From Nannochloropsis salina CCMP1776 (lineage: Eukaryota; Sar; Eustigmatophyceae; Eustigmatales; Monodopsidaceae): 64,000 nucleotides of DNA. The DNA lies in contig SDOX01000015.1 in the NCBI GenBank assembly GCA_004565275.1, positions 37,435-101,434 of the forward strand. Direction: 5' to 3'. The position numbers were made by a program, and so were the translations under genes. This document shows, piece after piece, positions 35,402 through 48,600 of the stretch. How positions within the stretch are numbered: the first letter of the stretch is position 1; each line of letters begins with the position of its first letter. The notes beneath the pieces were generated by a model. The model was not told the origin of the DNA, made no database searches, and saw only the letters and a list, made by a program, of their open reading frames with translations.

Positions 35402-37044
35402 TCACACGGCATCTCCATCCTCGAACAAGTCCGCGTCGTCCTCCTCCAAAGTTTTCTGCGACGATGAACCTGTCCGTATATCCCACATCAGTACAAGAAG
35501 GCTCACTTTACCTCCCCCTTACGTCTGCTTCCTCCCGCCCTCCTTCCCGCCCTCCCTCCCTACCTGTGGAGGTCGCTTTCTTGTCTTCTTCCTCGATGAC
35601 CGGTGCTTCCACAGCAGCAGGAGCACTCTCCGCCTGGTGCGAAGCGAGCCAAGGGAAAAAGAGAGGGCAGCAAGGGAGAGGATAGGGGGGGAGTAAGGCA
35701 AGAGCGGCCAGAGGAAGACAGGGACAAGGCATAGGAAAGAACAAACACGAGAGAAGCATGAGTGTGGAAGGAGAAAGGGGAATTCGCAGGCGGTAAACAA
35801 GGCGCCCTACCACCACCCCCCAAAAAGAGAGAGCTCAAGGTAGCTCTCTGAGAAGACAGATAAATACGACGACCGAAAACGCTCGACGTCGATTGGGCTT
35901 GCGGTACGAGAACCACCGTGGGCAAGGGGGGGGGGGAGGAGGCGGAGGGAAGTCTTCCTACCTGGTAGTCCACCACAAAATCCCTCCCGACGATCTTCCC
36001 TTCGCCTTTCAGCGTGTTGTACTGCTCTTCGGTGAGCAGGACGTATTGTCCGTCCCTTTTCATGACGGGGATGAACCTGAAGGGAGAGGAGACGAAGCAG
36101 GGAGGGAGAGAGGAAGGGAGGATGAGCGAAAGATAGGTAAATGTGTGCATGAAAACCCTATGGGCATTCATGGGTATCTGATCCCAGCACTATGGGCCTG
36201 TACACCAGCCTTCTCCCCTGCGATATCTGCTTATTTTTGCTCCCACCTGCGATCCATCCTGCCCTTATCCTCCTCTTCCTTTCCAATTCCCCTCGCCTTC
36301 CTCCCCCCCCCGTCTCACTTGTCGAATGGTCCGTAGATGCCCGCCTCCGAGTTCAAAAACGTCTTTTCCATCAATATTCGGTCGTTTTTCGCTTTATTTT
36401 GGATAGTTCTGCGTGACATGAAAAGGAAGAAGATTGGCTGGAGGAGGCGAGCGTGTCACATCATAGATGCACTCCATGACCTCTTTTTAAAGAAGCCTTC
36501 GCTATAAGGCGAGCGTGACCCTTAACATTACGCACGTGCCTCTTAGTACTTATTCTCCCTACCCTCGTCCCACCTCCCCACCTTCTCTCCTTTCCCTCCT
36601 TCCCTCCCCCTCCTCTAAACTCACCGCCTCTTCAGGGTCTCCACCAAGTCCATGCCGTCCTCCGTGTACTTCTTCGTCGTGTCCTCGTTCAAAGATTTTT
36701 GAACCTACAGGGAGATTCATGAAGATGATCGCTCAGCTATGTGTTAAAAAGCTAACCGTGCAACGTTCCCCTTTTTGTACCCCTGTCCTCTAACTGACCT
36801 TGGCCGCGATGTCTTCACCGAACGCATTCGCCGGCTGGAGAGGCACTGCACCAAAACATAAGGCTGCCGATGGTAGGACGACTGCCAATAAATGATGAAA
36901 AACTTCGTGGAAATAAGGCTTAAATTGCGTGACTTTTGGAGGAGGATTTGGGGGCGTGGGAGGAGGCAGGAAGGCGAAAACTGAGCTGAAGAGAGCTGCG
37001 GCAACGATGAAGGAGAGGGCGGCGCAGTAGCTTCTGATGAGCAT
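35402..37044 (-). CDS. Plastid-targeted, probable thylakoid-lumen protein of unknown function
   Basis: Six exons join in phase: 36799-37044, 36625-36704, 36319-36408, 35962-36076, 35564-35633 and 35402-35469, about 222 residues. The leader is tripartite. A signal peptide (CAALSFIVAAALFSSVFA) is followed by FLPPP, with Phe at +1, which is the secondary-plastid transit motif. Then a second hydrophobic segment (HHLLAVVLPSAALCFGAVPL) ends in ANA before FGEDIAAK, like a lumen-targeting cleavage site. The mature protein is charged and helical, with GIYGPFDKFIPVMKRDGQ and LLTEEQYNTLKGEGKIVGRD, and ends in an acidic tail. I do not recognise a family. Location follows from the leader; function is unknown. 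Confidence 0.75.
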
Positions 37045-37380
37045 GGTGTATCACTAGTAGTACTTCGATATATGCGAAAGGATCGAGTGCGGGAATGGTG
37101 AATACGGTGAAAGGGCACGTGTCGCATGGCGGGAGGGGGGCAGATACCTCTCAGACGAGGATGCCTTGACTAGTCAAGTCGTGCGCAACATTTTTACCAT
37201 TATTCAAAAAACTCGCGATGCAGACACGGCTACTGTCTAACCAAGCCGCAAGAATCTTGTTTCATGCCCATTATGGCACAAAAACGCCCCTCACCAATGG
37301 CAAAGGCAAAATCGTCCCTTTCCTCGTCTCGTATCACACTCGCCGATGCAACTTGAGCCCTGTTCCGTGAATTCACCTCT
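37045..37380. promoter_or_regulatory. Short divergent promoter region
   Basis: Only 336 bases separate the start codons of a plastid-protein gene and a glutathione S-transferase gene, so promoter elements may be shared. No individual element could be identified. Confidence 0.4.
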
Positions 37381-39341
37381 ATGCCCTTATCACACAATCA
37401 GACCGGTACTGTCGACCAAGACAAACTGATGTCAAAGAACGAGAATAATCACACGGTCCTTTTTGCGGTGGCGGCCACGGCGGCGACGGCTGGAGCTCTG
37501 GCTGGCCCCTTGTCCTCCATGGTCCATCGCGCTTACAAACGGCATCGACACAGGAAACACACGCACTTCACACTCGGTACGGCCATGTTGAGAACGGATA
37601 AAGGGCTTGTCCAGGAAAGGAAATGCATTTGACAGATAATTAGCCGAGAACGATGGAAAATTACGTGGCCACAGCGGATAGGAAGGCAGATATCACGACG
37701 CCTCACTTTTTACAATGGGAACGGGGGTGCCCTTCTATCGGATGCACACGCGCATATCCCCACACGTGTACCAACAATTCGAGAAAATTTAAATTGGGCG
37801 TGCGCTCTCACTTGTACAGGGTCGTGGCGATCGCGGGAATACGGGCAGGCTGTGCGTTACTTGCTTGCCTACCTGGAGCTACCCTGGAAGGTAAGCCACT
37901 GAAAGGGAATGAGGTCGGTCACCGCTCCCTCTTCTCCCTTCTATTCGTATGCTATAATGTCTGATGCCACTGTGTTATCGTCGCCCACGTCCCCATTTCC
38001 CTCTGTTGCGTGCTAGGACCGATTCTTCGACATGGGCCCGGGACCCGACTGCCACCAGTTGGCGTGGGTGGACGCGAAAGACGAGGCAGCCCACGACAAG
38101 GTAATGCCTCGCTCGCCCACGCCTCTTGCCTCCCTGTCCTCGGCTCATTTCTTCTTTGTCCACGCAGGCGGTGGTCCCCTTCAGCGCACAGGGCTTGACG
38201 ACTTACCTGGTGGTGGAAGAGCGTGGCTGGTGTCAGATGGGGAGGGAGGGAAAGAGAAAGGGGGTGAAACACGCCAGGACGATCATGCGCTACTTGGGTC
38301 GCCAGTACAAATTGATCGGTGGGTGGGGAGGCAGGAGGGGGGATAGACGAGAGGGTGCTCGGGGAGAGATGTTGCAGCGGAGGGATGGGCGGGGAGGGAT
38401 GGAAGGAGGGAGGGAGGGAGGGGGGGAAGGGATGTTCTCACGGAAACAGTAACTTGACAGGGCGGAATGTGAAAGAGATGGAAGCAGTCGATCTGCTGCT
38501 GGATGAATTGCAGGTTCGTGTCGGCAGGCTTGGTCCTCAGCCCTCCTTTCAGCCCCTCACTCGGCCCTCCCTCGCTCCCTCCTTCCCTCCTGTCCTCCTT
38601 CCCTCCCTTCCTCTCTTTTTCCTACAGGATTTCACCCTCGCCCTCCACCGGCTTGTTCATAGTCCCTCGTACGCTAGGGAGAAGGAACGTTTCTTCACCA
38701 CCGCCCTGGCGTCCCGCCTCGGTGGCTTCGAAGACTGGCTCCTGAACGAGAAGAAGACGCACAAAAAAGAGCTCGCCCACAGGTAGGGAGGGAGGGAGGG
38801 AGGGAAGGAGGGAAGGAAGGAAGCAGGGAGGGAGGGCTGTTGGTTCACATTTCTACACCATTTGCTCCACAGGCGGCTTGTGGCTGGTGGGAGGACGCAT
38901 GACGGTGGCTGATTTTGTCCTGTAAGCCCTCCCTGCCTCTTTCTCCCTCCCTCCTTCCCTCCCCGTTACCTCCCCTTCCCTTCCCTCCCTCCATCCTTCT
39001 GTTTCCTCCCTCCGTACCTCCCCCCCTTTCTTTCCCTCCCTCCCTTTCTCCTTACCCATCTGCCTGCTTTTCCATGATGGAGGCATTTATGAACTTCGTG
39101 ATATCCTTATCCATGCCCGCTCACGCATCCCCCCCCCCCCACCCCGCCCTCCCTCCCGCCTTCCCTCTTGTACAGGTACGACCTTCTGTCCCAAGCCCGG
39201 ACCCTCTATCCCCCGGCGCTCTCCTCGCACCGGGAGCTCCAAGACTTTACTTATCGATTCGAAGCACTCCCGTCTATCGCTCAGTACTTGGGTGCAGAAG
39301 CCTGCCAGCTCTTGCCCCTCTTTACGGTCAAGGTGGTGTGA
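37381..39341 (+). CDS. Mu-like glutathione S-transferase with apparent frameshift
   Basis: Eight exons: 37381-37576, 37820-37890, 38017-38100, 38168-38318, 38461-38513, 38628-38782, 38873-38921 and 39176-39341. The N-terminal thioredoxin-like domain reads FTLGSWRSREYGQAVRYLL, LELPWKDRFFDMGPGPD and ARTIMRYLGRQYKLIG, matching the Mu-class layout. The C-terminal helical domain follows (LLLDELQDFTLALHRL, LASRLGGFEDWLL, WLVGGRMTVADFVLYDLL). The enzyme would conjugate glutathione to electrophiles in the cytosol; the Mu Tyr is replaced by Ser in the GSW position. Exons 6 and 7 do not join in frame: the phase is off by one base, and the A6 run at 38763-38768 is the likely cause. An N-terminal hydrophobic Ala-rich segment (VLFAVAATAATAGALAG) precedes the domain and may anchor it. 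Confidence 0.8.
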
Positions 39342-39674
39342 AGGACGTAGGGAGGGGAAGCGAATCACGAGTCCACAGAATGTGTGGTAAATGGCGCGGA
39401 CGGAGAAGAAGAGGAAGACGATGTTGAGTTTTGTACGCGAATGCGGTGGTGGAGAGTGAGAGGAAAGGGGGGGGGGTAATGAAATAGGGTAGCGAGAAGA
39501 CATGGGGCCTCAGGAGCCCTGCACATTCCTGCCGTGCTTCGAAAACAAACAAGCGTGGTCACTTACTTCATAAATCCATCGCTTCGTACTTGATAAATAT
39601 AGATCAACACATGTATATATAGCATACTTTCCATCCCCTTTCTGTTCCCCCCATTCACTCCTTCCCCCCCTTCC
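39342..39674. other. Convergent intergenic region
   Basis: About 330 bases between two converging stop codons. It includes an AT-rich block near 39580-39640 suitable for 3' end formation. No open frame of interest. Confidence 0.4.
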
Positions 39675-42600
39675 TCACGCCTGCGCTTCTCCCCCGCGCT
39701 CCTCCCCTCGGCGTTTGCCCATCCCCCCCAACCCCCCCTCCCGCGTGGGGGCGTGGAACGGCTTCTCTGTCACCCGGCAGCGCAATGACAACAAGACTGT
39801 CTGCGGCTGTGCCCCTAAGGAGAGGGGCACGTACAGGTGCACCCCCGGGGCCGAAGAGGAGGAAGAAAGGAGGGAGGAAGGGAGGGCGGGAGGGAGGGAG
39901 ATGACCCCCTGGCCGATGTCGCGGCCCTTGTAGTCCGTCAGCTTGATCAGGAGGTGGCGGGTGAAGGCGGGCGCGACGATGGCATGCACGGTCATGGACA
40001 GGCCTTGGGAGGTGGGGGACTGAGAGGAGGACCAGGGGGAGGACGGGAGGGAGGAGAGGGGGAGTGCGAAGGCGTCAAGGGGTGGGGTATCAGTGGAAGG
40101 GAGGAAAAGAGGAGCTTCTGCTTCTGCTTGTCGAATTGAGACCCGAACGCTTGCCCCCACGACATGTGCCACACGAAGGACAGCATTGAGCCCCGTTTTC
40201 TTCATCTCCCCTCCCCTGCTGGTTTCTATTCCGCACCCCTCCTTACTCCAGTACCTGTTCATGGGCATGCTGCAAGGACCTGTGAGAAATCCGATGCACG
40301 CTGTGGACGAGATGAGTGATCGTTTCTTCCTGACTATCTCCGTCTTTCTGCCGAATCGGGCTCGACTCCCCGCCTGCACTGGAGGCTGAAGGGAAGCGTG
40401 GAGGGAGGGAGGGAGGGAGGGAGGGAGGGAAGGAGGTGGGCGGTTGAGGGAACCAAAAATCGTGCACAAACGTGCTAATCATAACATTGTACTTATCATA
40501 ACATAGTCCTCATCTCGGGAAGGCGCCTGTTTCCTCTCCTGATCCTTTTGCACGACTCATTGGTCTCTCCGTCCACGCTTTCCTTCCTTTTCCCCTCCCT
40601 TCTTACCACTATGGCCGCTGCCCGCCCTCCGGGTCATACGAGGCATGTCCAGGAAGGATTCATCGAGAGCGATGCTCTTTCTATCCCAGGCGAAGGGGTC
40701 TTCGGCCGAGACGGGGAACAGGACCTGGAGTGAGGATATGGGGGGGGGGCAGGGAAGAGGAGAAAAGGTTGGCACGCCCGATGCTCGGCTTCCCCTCGCC
40801 CTCCTTCCTTTCCTCCCGCCGGACCGTCATCTCGTCATATTCGGGCACGTCGATGTCGTTGTCGTCGCTGTCCCCAACGAGCAACAGGTGCGTGAGCTCG
40901 ACCGTCCAGATGGCCAGGGGGCCCGTGTAGGGCTTGAAGACGGGGCGGAGGTGGGAGTTCGATGCCTGCAGCGGACGTGACAGGCAATGGGTGGGGGGCG
41001 TGTGGGGCGCGGACAACAAGGTCGGAGGGGATGGTGAATTCTTACGGCAGTGAGTAATAGAAAATGCTGGAAAGCAATTGAGACGCGAAACTGGAAAAGG
41101 ACACGGGAACCATGGAGAGCAAAAGGGAGTGGAGAAAAAAGAAGACGGGCTGCCCCTCACACCCACCTGCAACAGCGGCGAAGCTCTTGGACCGGCCAGG
41201 ACCGCGTGATACCGCGGCGAGGAAGAGGGAGGACGGGCTCTTTTCAGGTATGCGCTTTGAAAATGCGAGGCGACTGTGGAGAGGAAAGAACTAGAATAGG
41301 AGGTGGAAGAGGTGTCCAGGGGGGCGGGACGCGCGGGGCCGTTCGCAGGGATCGCCTCCTCACGACGCGGGAGCAGGCTGGTCTCACAGGCTCTGTCCCT
41401 TCTTTTCCCCCTCTCGTGTCCCCCACCCTCCCCACCACCCACTGGCTCCGCTGCTTCAATGGCCGCTGCGTCTTGCCCTCCCTCCGTCCCCACCTCCCGC
41501 CCGGGCGCTGGGGGATCCCTCCCCTGCCAGGCCAACGCGGACCGAGGGGGCAGTCCCTGTGGACCCTGATGCTGCGGCGGTACAGGCTTGCTGTCATGGC
41601 TGCGAGGCTTCCTCCTCTCGACCTCCTCGTCTCCGGTCGTCTCGTGTCGGAGTCGGGACAAGGCGCGAGAAGGCTTTACACGACCCGGCGAGATTTCGTG
41701 GCTGGCGGACGAAGGGGAGAGGGGCACGGAAGGAAGGGAGGAGGAGGAGGAGGAGCGATGGGATAGCGAGGGAATGTGGGAGGAGACCTGGGGCACGGTG
41801 TTGAAGCCGATGATGTCGGTGTTTAATTTCAGGTCCACGCGGCAGACGACGGGTCGGTGGTCACTGTCGAAGAGAGGTGGGGGTGGGAGGAAAGGGCAGA
41901 AGAAGCTCAGTCCGGTGGGGGCTCGAGTCTTGGTCCGCCATCCGCGACACCATTCAGTCACGCCTCTTGGTTCGAGCGCTCCCTTCCCTCCTTCCTTTCC
42001 GCCCGTCTTCCTTTCCCTCCGCCGGACCTGCCCGTGATGGCGTCACACATGTCGTAGCCCTGGATAAAGACCCGGGGGACGACGTCGGGCAGGGCATGGA
42101 AGAGGATACGATCTAGACAGGGAAAGTATAATATATATATATATATATTATATAAGGGGGGGAAAGGGGAAAGGAAGGGAGACCAAAAAAGGCGATAAGC
42201 GGACAAGGCTTTTGAGACCTCCGGCCAAGTCTCTCAGCTTCTTCCCCCCGTTGGTGCTACCTGTGTAGGAGGGCGGACGCGGCGTCCACCCGCTTTTCTT
42301 CGAGAAGGCCTTCAGAGTAAAGCATTTCTCCAGAAGGGAAAGCTGGGTGAAATCCCCCGCGCTCGCCCCGGAGACCCATCGAAAGGAGGGCGGGAAGCGA
42401 ATGGGTGCCTGACACGGTGGGGGGAGGGAGGCGGGAAACAGAAGGAGAGAGGATTACTACGTTGTCAGGGTCTTGTATCCGGATACATACTGATAGCACC
42501 ATCAGCTAATATGGCCAGATGCTCGGCTTTGCCTTCCCTCGACCGCTTCCCTCCTCCCTCGTGCTCCGTGCTCCGCTCTGTCTCGCGACCACACATCGTT

Positions 42601-45600
42601 TTACCGCCATACAACCCTCCTGTACCCTTCCTTCCTTTCGTCCTCCCCATCTTTCCCTCTCCGTCTCAGCTACCTCGTGGAAACCGAAGAGCAGATCGCC
42701 CGTCTCCATAGCCCGAGAGAGCTCGTCGCACTTCCCGATCCACGACCAGGCGTCCATCAATTGCCTCTCCTTCCTCCCTCCTTTCCTTCCTCCCTTGCTC
42801 CTTCCTTCCCTCCCTTCCCCCTCGCTCGCTTCTCTGGACAGGTAAGGGGCCTCGGCGGCCGTGAAACTGATGTGGCGCTGGCGCATGTTCGCGAGCCTAG
42901 ACGGGGCAGGGAGCATGGACGATGGAGAATCGGAGGGGTAAGCGGAGGGAGCGAGGTCGGGGCCAACGGGAGAGGAGGATGCTTCCTGCTTCTCGGCGTC
43001 GGCTGCCTGCGTCTCGCTTGGGAGGGAAGTGACGTGGTGGGGAAGGGAGGCGGGGGGTACGTCCACGGGAAGAAGATGGTTAGGTTGGCGGGCGGAGTGC
43101 ACGCTGCTATGATTGCAAGTGCATCCCAATACATCCGCAGGCTGGCCTTGCTCATGCTGGCAATGTGATTCCTCTTTTCCCGGCTTTGGAGAGCTTGGCT
43201 CCAGGAAAGCCTCCTGTTTGGAATCTGCCACATCCCTTGCGGGAGAGGTTGGTGCCTCGACCCCGTCTCTGTCGCTGCCCGCGCGCTCCTTTTCCTCTTT
43301 CCCGCCCTCCTGCCACTCGCTTTCTTCCTCCGCTTCCCCGAACATTAAGCTGCGGTACCGACATTCGCGCCAAGTCCGATCCCTCTCTGTGCCTATCCCT
43401 CGGCCTTCATCCCCCCCCCTGTCAAGCGCTACCGCCCTGGGCCTTTCCCGGTCGCGTCCTGTTGGCGACGCCGTCTGGCTCTGCCACCAGGCGGCCTCCA
43501 CGGCGGCGGACTCGCTCACGCGTCGAAGGATGTCCTGAGGATGGAAGGGAAGCCAGCAGGGAAGGAGGTGAGAAAAAGAGGTGAGAAAAAGAGGTGAGAC
43601 ATACCCCCAAAGAGGCTGGGACTACATGGCTTGTCTGAACATAAAGCGGTCTTAAACGCTGACATGGATCCTACCAGAGGCTTGGCCGTGAGCCGGTAAT
43701 TCAGATCGCCGAGGAGGATGGCGACATCGTGTTGCAAGTGCGCGTCGAAGTCTTCGTTATCGTAGGTCAGAGAGAGCTGCTCGTGCGACAGGGGAGGGGA
43801 AAGGGGAGAGGGGCCAAAGAAAGGGGCTGTCAGTTGAAAGAAGGGTAGAAAGACCTAGCTGCGCTACCACTATTTGGCTTTTCCAAATAAGGAACTGTTA
43901 CAAGATTCTATGACAGCTTAACAATTGAGGATCAGACCTGAATGTACACGTTTTATTTCTGTTTTCCCTCACATACCCTTCCATTCCCCTCAGCTATCCA
44001 CTCCCTTGCCCCCAAGGGCCTCACCTCTCGAAGCGTCTGCACGGCGTCTTGATTCCGCTTTGTCACGCAAGAATGGCCGTGCTTGTCGGCGGCGAAATGA
44101 GCCGTGATGCAGGCGATGGACAGGTCATGGTACCTGCAAGGGGAGCAAAGAAAAGGAGTAAGACGAGGCGGCGAAGGATGTGGGATAGACGCCTTACGTG
44201 TCATCCAAGAAATGAGACACGTGGAGATGGAACGAGATCTGTCTGTGTACGTTCCTCCCCTTGTTCTTGGTCCACATTCGCCGCTCGCCAACCTGGCTCC
44301 GATGTGATACCCTTCCCTCCTTTCCCCCTTCGTCCCCCCGCTTATTCCTTCCCTCACTCCCTCCCTCCCTGCATACCTGACTGACAAGCCAACCGTGCCC
44401 TTATTTGCCGCGCGGCCCATAATGCCGAGACTCATTCCTGTATTGACGGTTCCTGAAGCTGAACGAGCGACCACCACGGCGCCTAATGAGCAGGTAGGGA
44501 AGGAGGGAGGGTTAAAGGGACGAGGAGGAAGCATGGAGTGTCGACTCAAGATTTCTTGTGCCGTGAGGAGGAAGGGAAAGGGGGAAAAAAAGGAGGGGTT
44601 CAGATGGTATACCCCGTTGAATGTCGACCGTGCGGGCAAATATTGTGATGGCAATCATTCCTGTCCGAGAGACGGGCGAGACGGGACCGTCAGGTGAGCA
44701 TAGTCAGCCTTCTTCCTGCGCATTCACAAATGTGCATAGCAACATCCTGCCTTCCTTGGCATGCCGGTGACGCGAGACGATCGACGTGCTCATGACTGAT
44801 AGGCCGAGTCTAGCCAGCGCCCGCGTCAGTCGTCCTCTTCCCCTCCACATAACCCGCCCTACCGTTCAGGATGGTGGCGTCTCCAATCTCCCGGCAGAAC
44901 ATTTCGTAGACGGCGGGCCCGCCCAAGTGGTCGTGGAGGGCGATGCGCAAAGAATCGAGGATGAGGGCCTCCTGAACGAGGGTAGGCGAGGTAGCGAGGG
45001 GGGGAAGGACGGAGATTGAGTAAGGAGAATCGCATGGATGAGATATTGTATCGGCAGGGATACAAAGCTTGAACGACAGATAAACATTAAGTCATGCAGT
45101 CGTAGCCAACATACTTTTACCACCCTATCTCTAACCCTTCCTCCCCCCCTCCCTCCCTCCCTTTCTCCCTCCCTCCCTCTGCGCTTTCCGACCTGAAAGC
45201 CCAATATGTATAGATCGTAGCCAAGGGGAACCCAAGCAGGAATAGAGCCAAAAGACCGCACATCCGAGCAACCCCCTACGTTGCAGGTGCTGATGAAGAC
45301 CTTTCCCCTCGCGAAGGAGGGAGAAGGAACAGGGACGGGGGGAGGGGGCGGAGAGAGAGCGCCGTCTTGAGAGATGTCGGGGCTTTGAGAAAGGCTGTCG
45401 AGGGAGGGAGGGAGGGGAGAGTGGACCGAGCGCGACGGAGTTCGGGTCAGGGGACTCAGGGCTTGGTCTTTGGGAGGGAGAGGGACCTGGGAGGAAGATA
45501 AGATAGGGAAAAAGCTACGGGTAAGGCGAACGAGCAAGAGATGAGGGGAAGGATCGCGGTTCCCCGATGCCCTTCTTGTCCCATCGTCCTCCTTGCTTGG

Positions 45601-48600
45601 CCAGACCTCCCTCTCGATTCAATGCTAAGCTCTTTAACCCTAACCCTATCCTCCGCCATATTCCTTTCCAACCCCACACTCCACTGATCTAGACTCGGTC
45701 ATCGTACACGTTCCTTTCCCTCCCTCCCTCTAATCACCTCCTCCATACCCTCTTCTTCGCCCGACGGCTCTGCGCGATCTTCCCGGAGGCACCCCCATGC
45801 GCGCCCCCTATCACTCCAGGTCGTTCTATATCCTCCCCTGTGTCTTCCTCCTCTTCGTGCATCCTCTCTCCTCCAAGCTGCGATGTGCTTCGACGGTCCA
45901 GGCGCCGAGCACGTGAGAACAACCTGCCAGAAGAGCAATGTCAGCAGATACAAGCACGAGAGGAAGTGAAAAAGGAGGAAAGGGAGACATGGCAAAAAGA
46001 CGACCACACGTACCCAGAGCCCACATTGCTCATGCTCTTCTTCAAATTGCCGTCCAAGCAGACATCGAAGGCCCCCCTGTGGACATGGGAGAAAAGCATG
46101 GGGTACACGCACATGGTCCCGATGAGCAGGGGACTCCTTGTGTGGACGTCGGTCACTCCTTCCCCTCCTCGCTTCTTTTCGCTCCCACCTTCCCCTTCTA
46201 AGCCGATGGTATCTTTTTTTTCTTCCTGTCCTGCCCTCCCCCTCTTTCGATTGTTCTTCTTATTTCCTGACGATTCTTTCCCCTCACCCGAAGATTAACG
46301 CGTCCAATAGCCCAATCGAACGAAAGGCCGCCAGGCGGATGAAGGTCACGATGATGCTCGTTTGCCCATGGCCCTCTTGCTGCATCCACAGCGACCTAAA
46401 GAGGGGTATCAGGGGGGGTGGGGAAAGAATGCGTCAGCAGCATGTAGGTGCCTTTTACCCTCTCCCTTTCTTGCCTATCGACGCATCCGTTCTGAGTCCC
46501 CATGAGCATCGTGTCCCCATATACGTCTCCTCCCCTCTCGCCCTTGCTTTTATTGTAAAGTCTTCAGTCAGCTGGAGTCTTCTACCGGGTTAAGTCTCCG
46601 CTCCGCCTCTTTCTAAATTGTCTGCCATCTCTCCATTTTCATCACAAAAGCTTTTCTGTTACTTAGATCCCTAAGGCTCCTCACAGATCTCCATCTCCTG
46701 CCTCCCTCAATACCAGTGGACGAAATCCATCGCCGATCCGATTGACAGAGCTGAAGGTATAACAATAGCCACAAGCATGAGCTTCCGGCGAATTCGAGCA
46801 TAACGACCTGAGAGGAAGGAATTAGGATCATCCGACGTAGCGCGCCTGGTGTTGAAGGAGGAGGGAGAGGAAGGCAGGCAACGAATAGGGAGCAGGACAA
46901 CAGAATATGAGATGGAAGTTGTGGATTCAGAGCCGTCATACGAAGGCATATGGTATCTGATAATATTCGAACCTCTGTCCTGATCCCGTCCTGAGACACC
47001 ACCCCTCCCTCTCTCCCTCCGTCGCTCCCTCTCCGCACCCCTTGAGCGCCCGCCACGTCAGCCAGTACATGATCAGCATGAAGACAATCGCCGGGGGAAA
47101 GGCCAACAGGTCCACAGCGAAGCCAGCGATGAATATGTGCCTGTCGATGATCCGAAAAGCGCGAGGGAGGGCAGGAAATGAGAACGCATCCTGTTTCCGG
47201 GAAGGAGAAAGCGACTCTGGGAAAAGGGCCACACGCCCTGCCCCTCAAAGGTTTCGTGCACACGAGGTAGAAGGAAGGAAGGTTGCTGGGAGGGACGACA
47301 GGTACCTGAAGGAGTTGTGGGCAACGGCGTATTTCCACAAGACAGTCCAGAAGACCCCGTACAAAACGACTCCCAGACAGGCAATAGCCAGCATCTGTGG
47401 GGGGGGGGAGAAGAGAAGGAGGGATGGCGTGAAAGGGAGGAGGTAACGAGATAGAGGGAATAAAATGGATATCGCCAAGAACTCTCGGGCGCTCTCAGCG
47501 ACTGCCCACGACCTTCGCCTTATCCCCACCGTCCTCCATCGGCACCTTTCCGATGCCCCTAGCTTGGTCACATGTATGATCACCCATCCCCTCCCAGTCC
47601 CCGAGCCTCGAACCTTCTTGGGGGGCGCGTCCCGTTTCAGGCGCGAAAGAGAACGGCGCCGGCCGATGAAGGAATACATGATGTAGGAGATGTAGCAATG
47701 GGCGAAGGCATTGAACATACACTGGGCCTCCAAGAGCTCCACGTACAGAATGGTGTTGACCGGGCCTGCCGGAGGGGTTGGGAGAGTCCAAAGAGAGGAT
47801 GGCGTCACACAAGAGGCATCCAACCCGACCTCCTTTGCGAAAACCAGGAGCAATGACGGGCCAAGCGTAGCATGTCTCTCCCTATTCGCGCAATTTTACA
47901 TCCTTCCCTTCGTGGTTTCTCATTCCCTCCCCTTCCTCTCCCCACCTCGCCGCTCAGGGTCCCAATACTTGAGAGGGAAAGCATTAGTGTCAAAGACGTA
48001 TATATACTCAATCAGAGAGCCGATGAAGTCGATGATAAAGAGAATGATCACCTAAAAGTGTCGAAAGAGATTGATGAATTGCGATTTGTAGGGATAGAGA
48101 GGCAGCAACCTGCAAAGCCCCTCAATTTTGTCATGAGTCCTATCCCTTCATCTTAATCCTTGCCACATCTCTCGAGCCACGTTCTCCATCAGCACTATGA
48201 GAGGGTCAAAGGTTTCAGGCAGGGTACGTAAAAATACCAGTTTGTCGAAGAAGTCAGCTAAAGTCCGCGTCCGACGGGGATCCTCCTTATTGAGTCTTCG
48301 TCGCTTTCGCCAGATCCATGTACCCACCACGGCCGAGGCAACCACGCTGCCCAGAAGAGAAGAAAGGATACAACACTTGAGTCAACGAAATTTGCTAGGG
48401 AAGAAACGAATTCAATATCCAAAACGGAGAAAACAGCCGAAAACGACGGATGGAGCCTCAGACCTACCTAGGTGTCGTCACAAGCATCTTAAATGTATTG
48501 TAGAGGCACCAATTCTCGCCTCCACCCTCCTCTAGAGGAGGACCAGGACAGAACCAGGACGCTGAAAACGTCATGATTGGGTTTCAGTACGGAAATGAAA

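Noticed and set aside
40081-40390. Open frame between the last two exons of the receptor-phosphatase gene
   Set aside because: The splice from 40607 to 40003 keeps phase and joins C2-like sequence, so this stretch is best read as intron.
45632-45650. Telomere-like TAACCCTAACCC motif, with a similar one near 63105
   Set aside because: Only about two units each and both sit inside introns of well-supported genes; too short to claim a telomere remnant.
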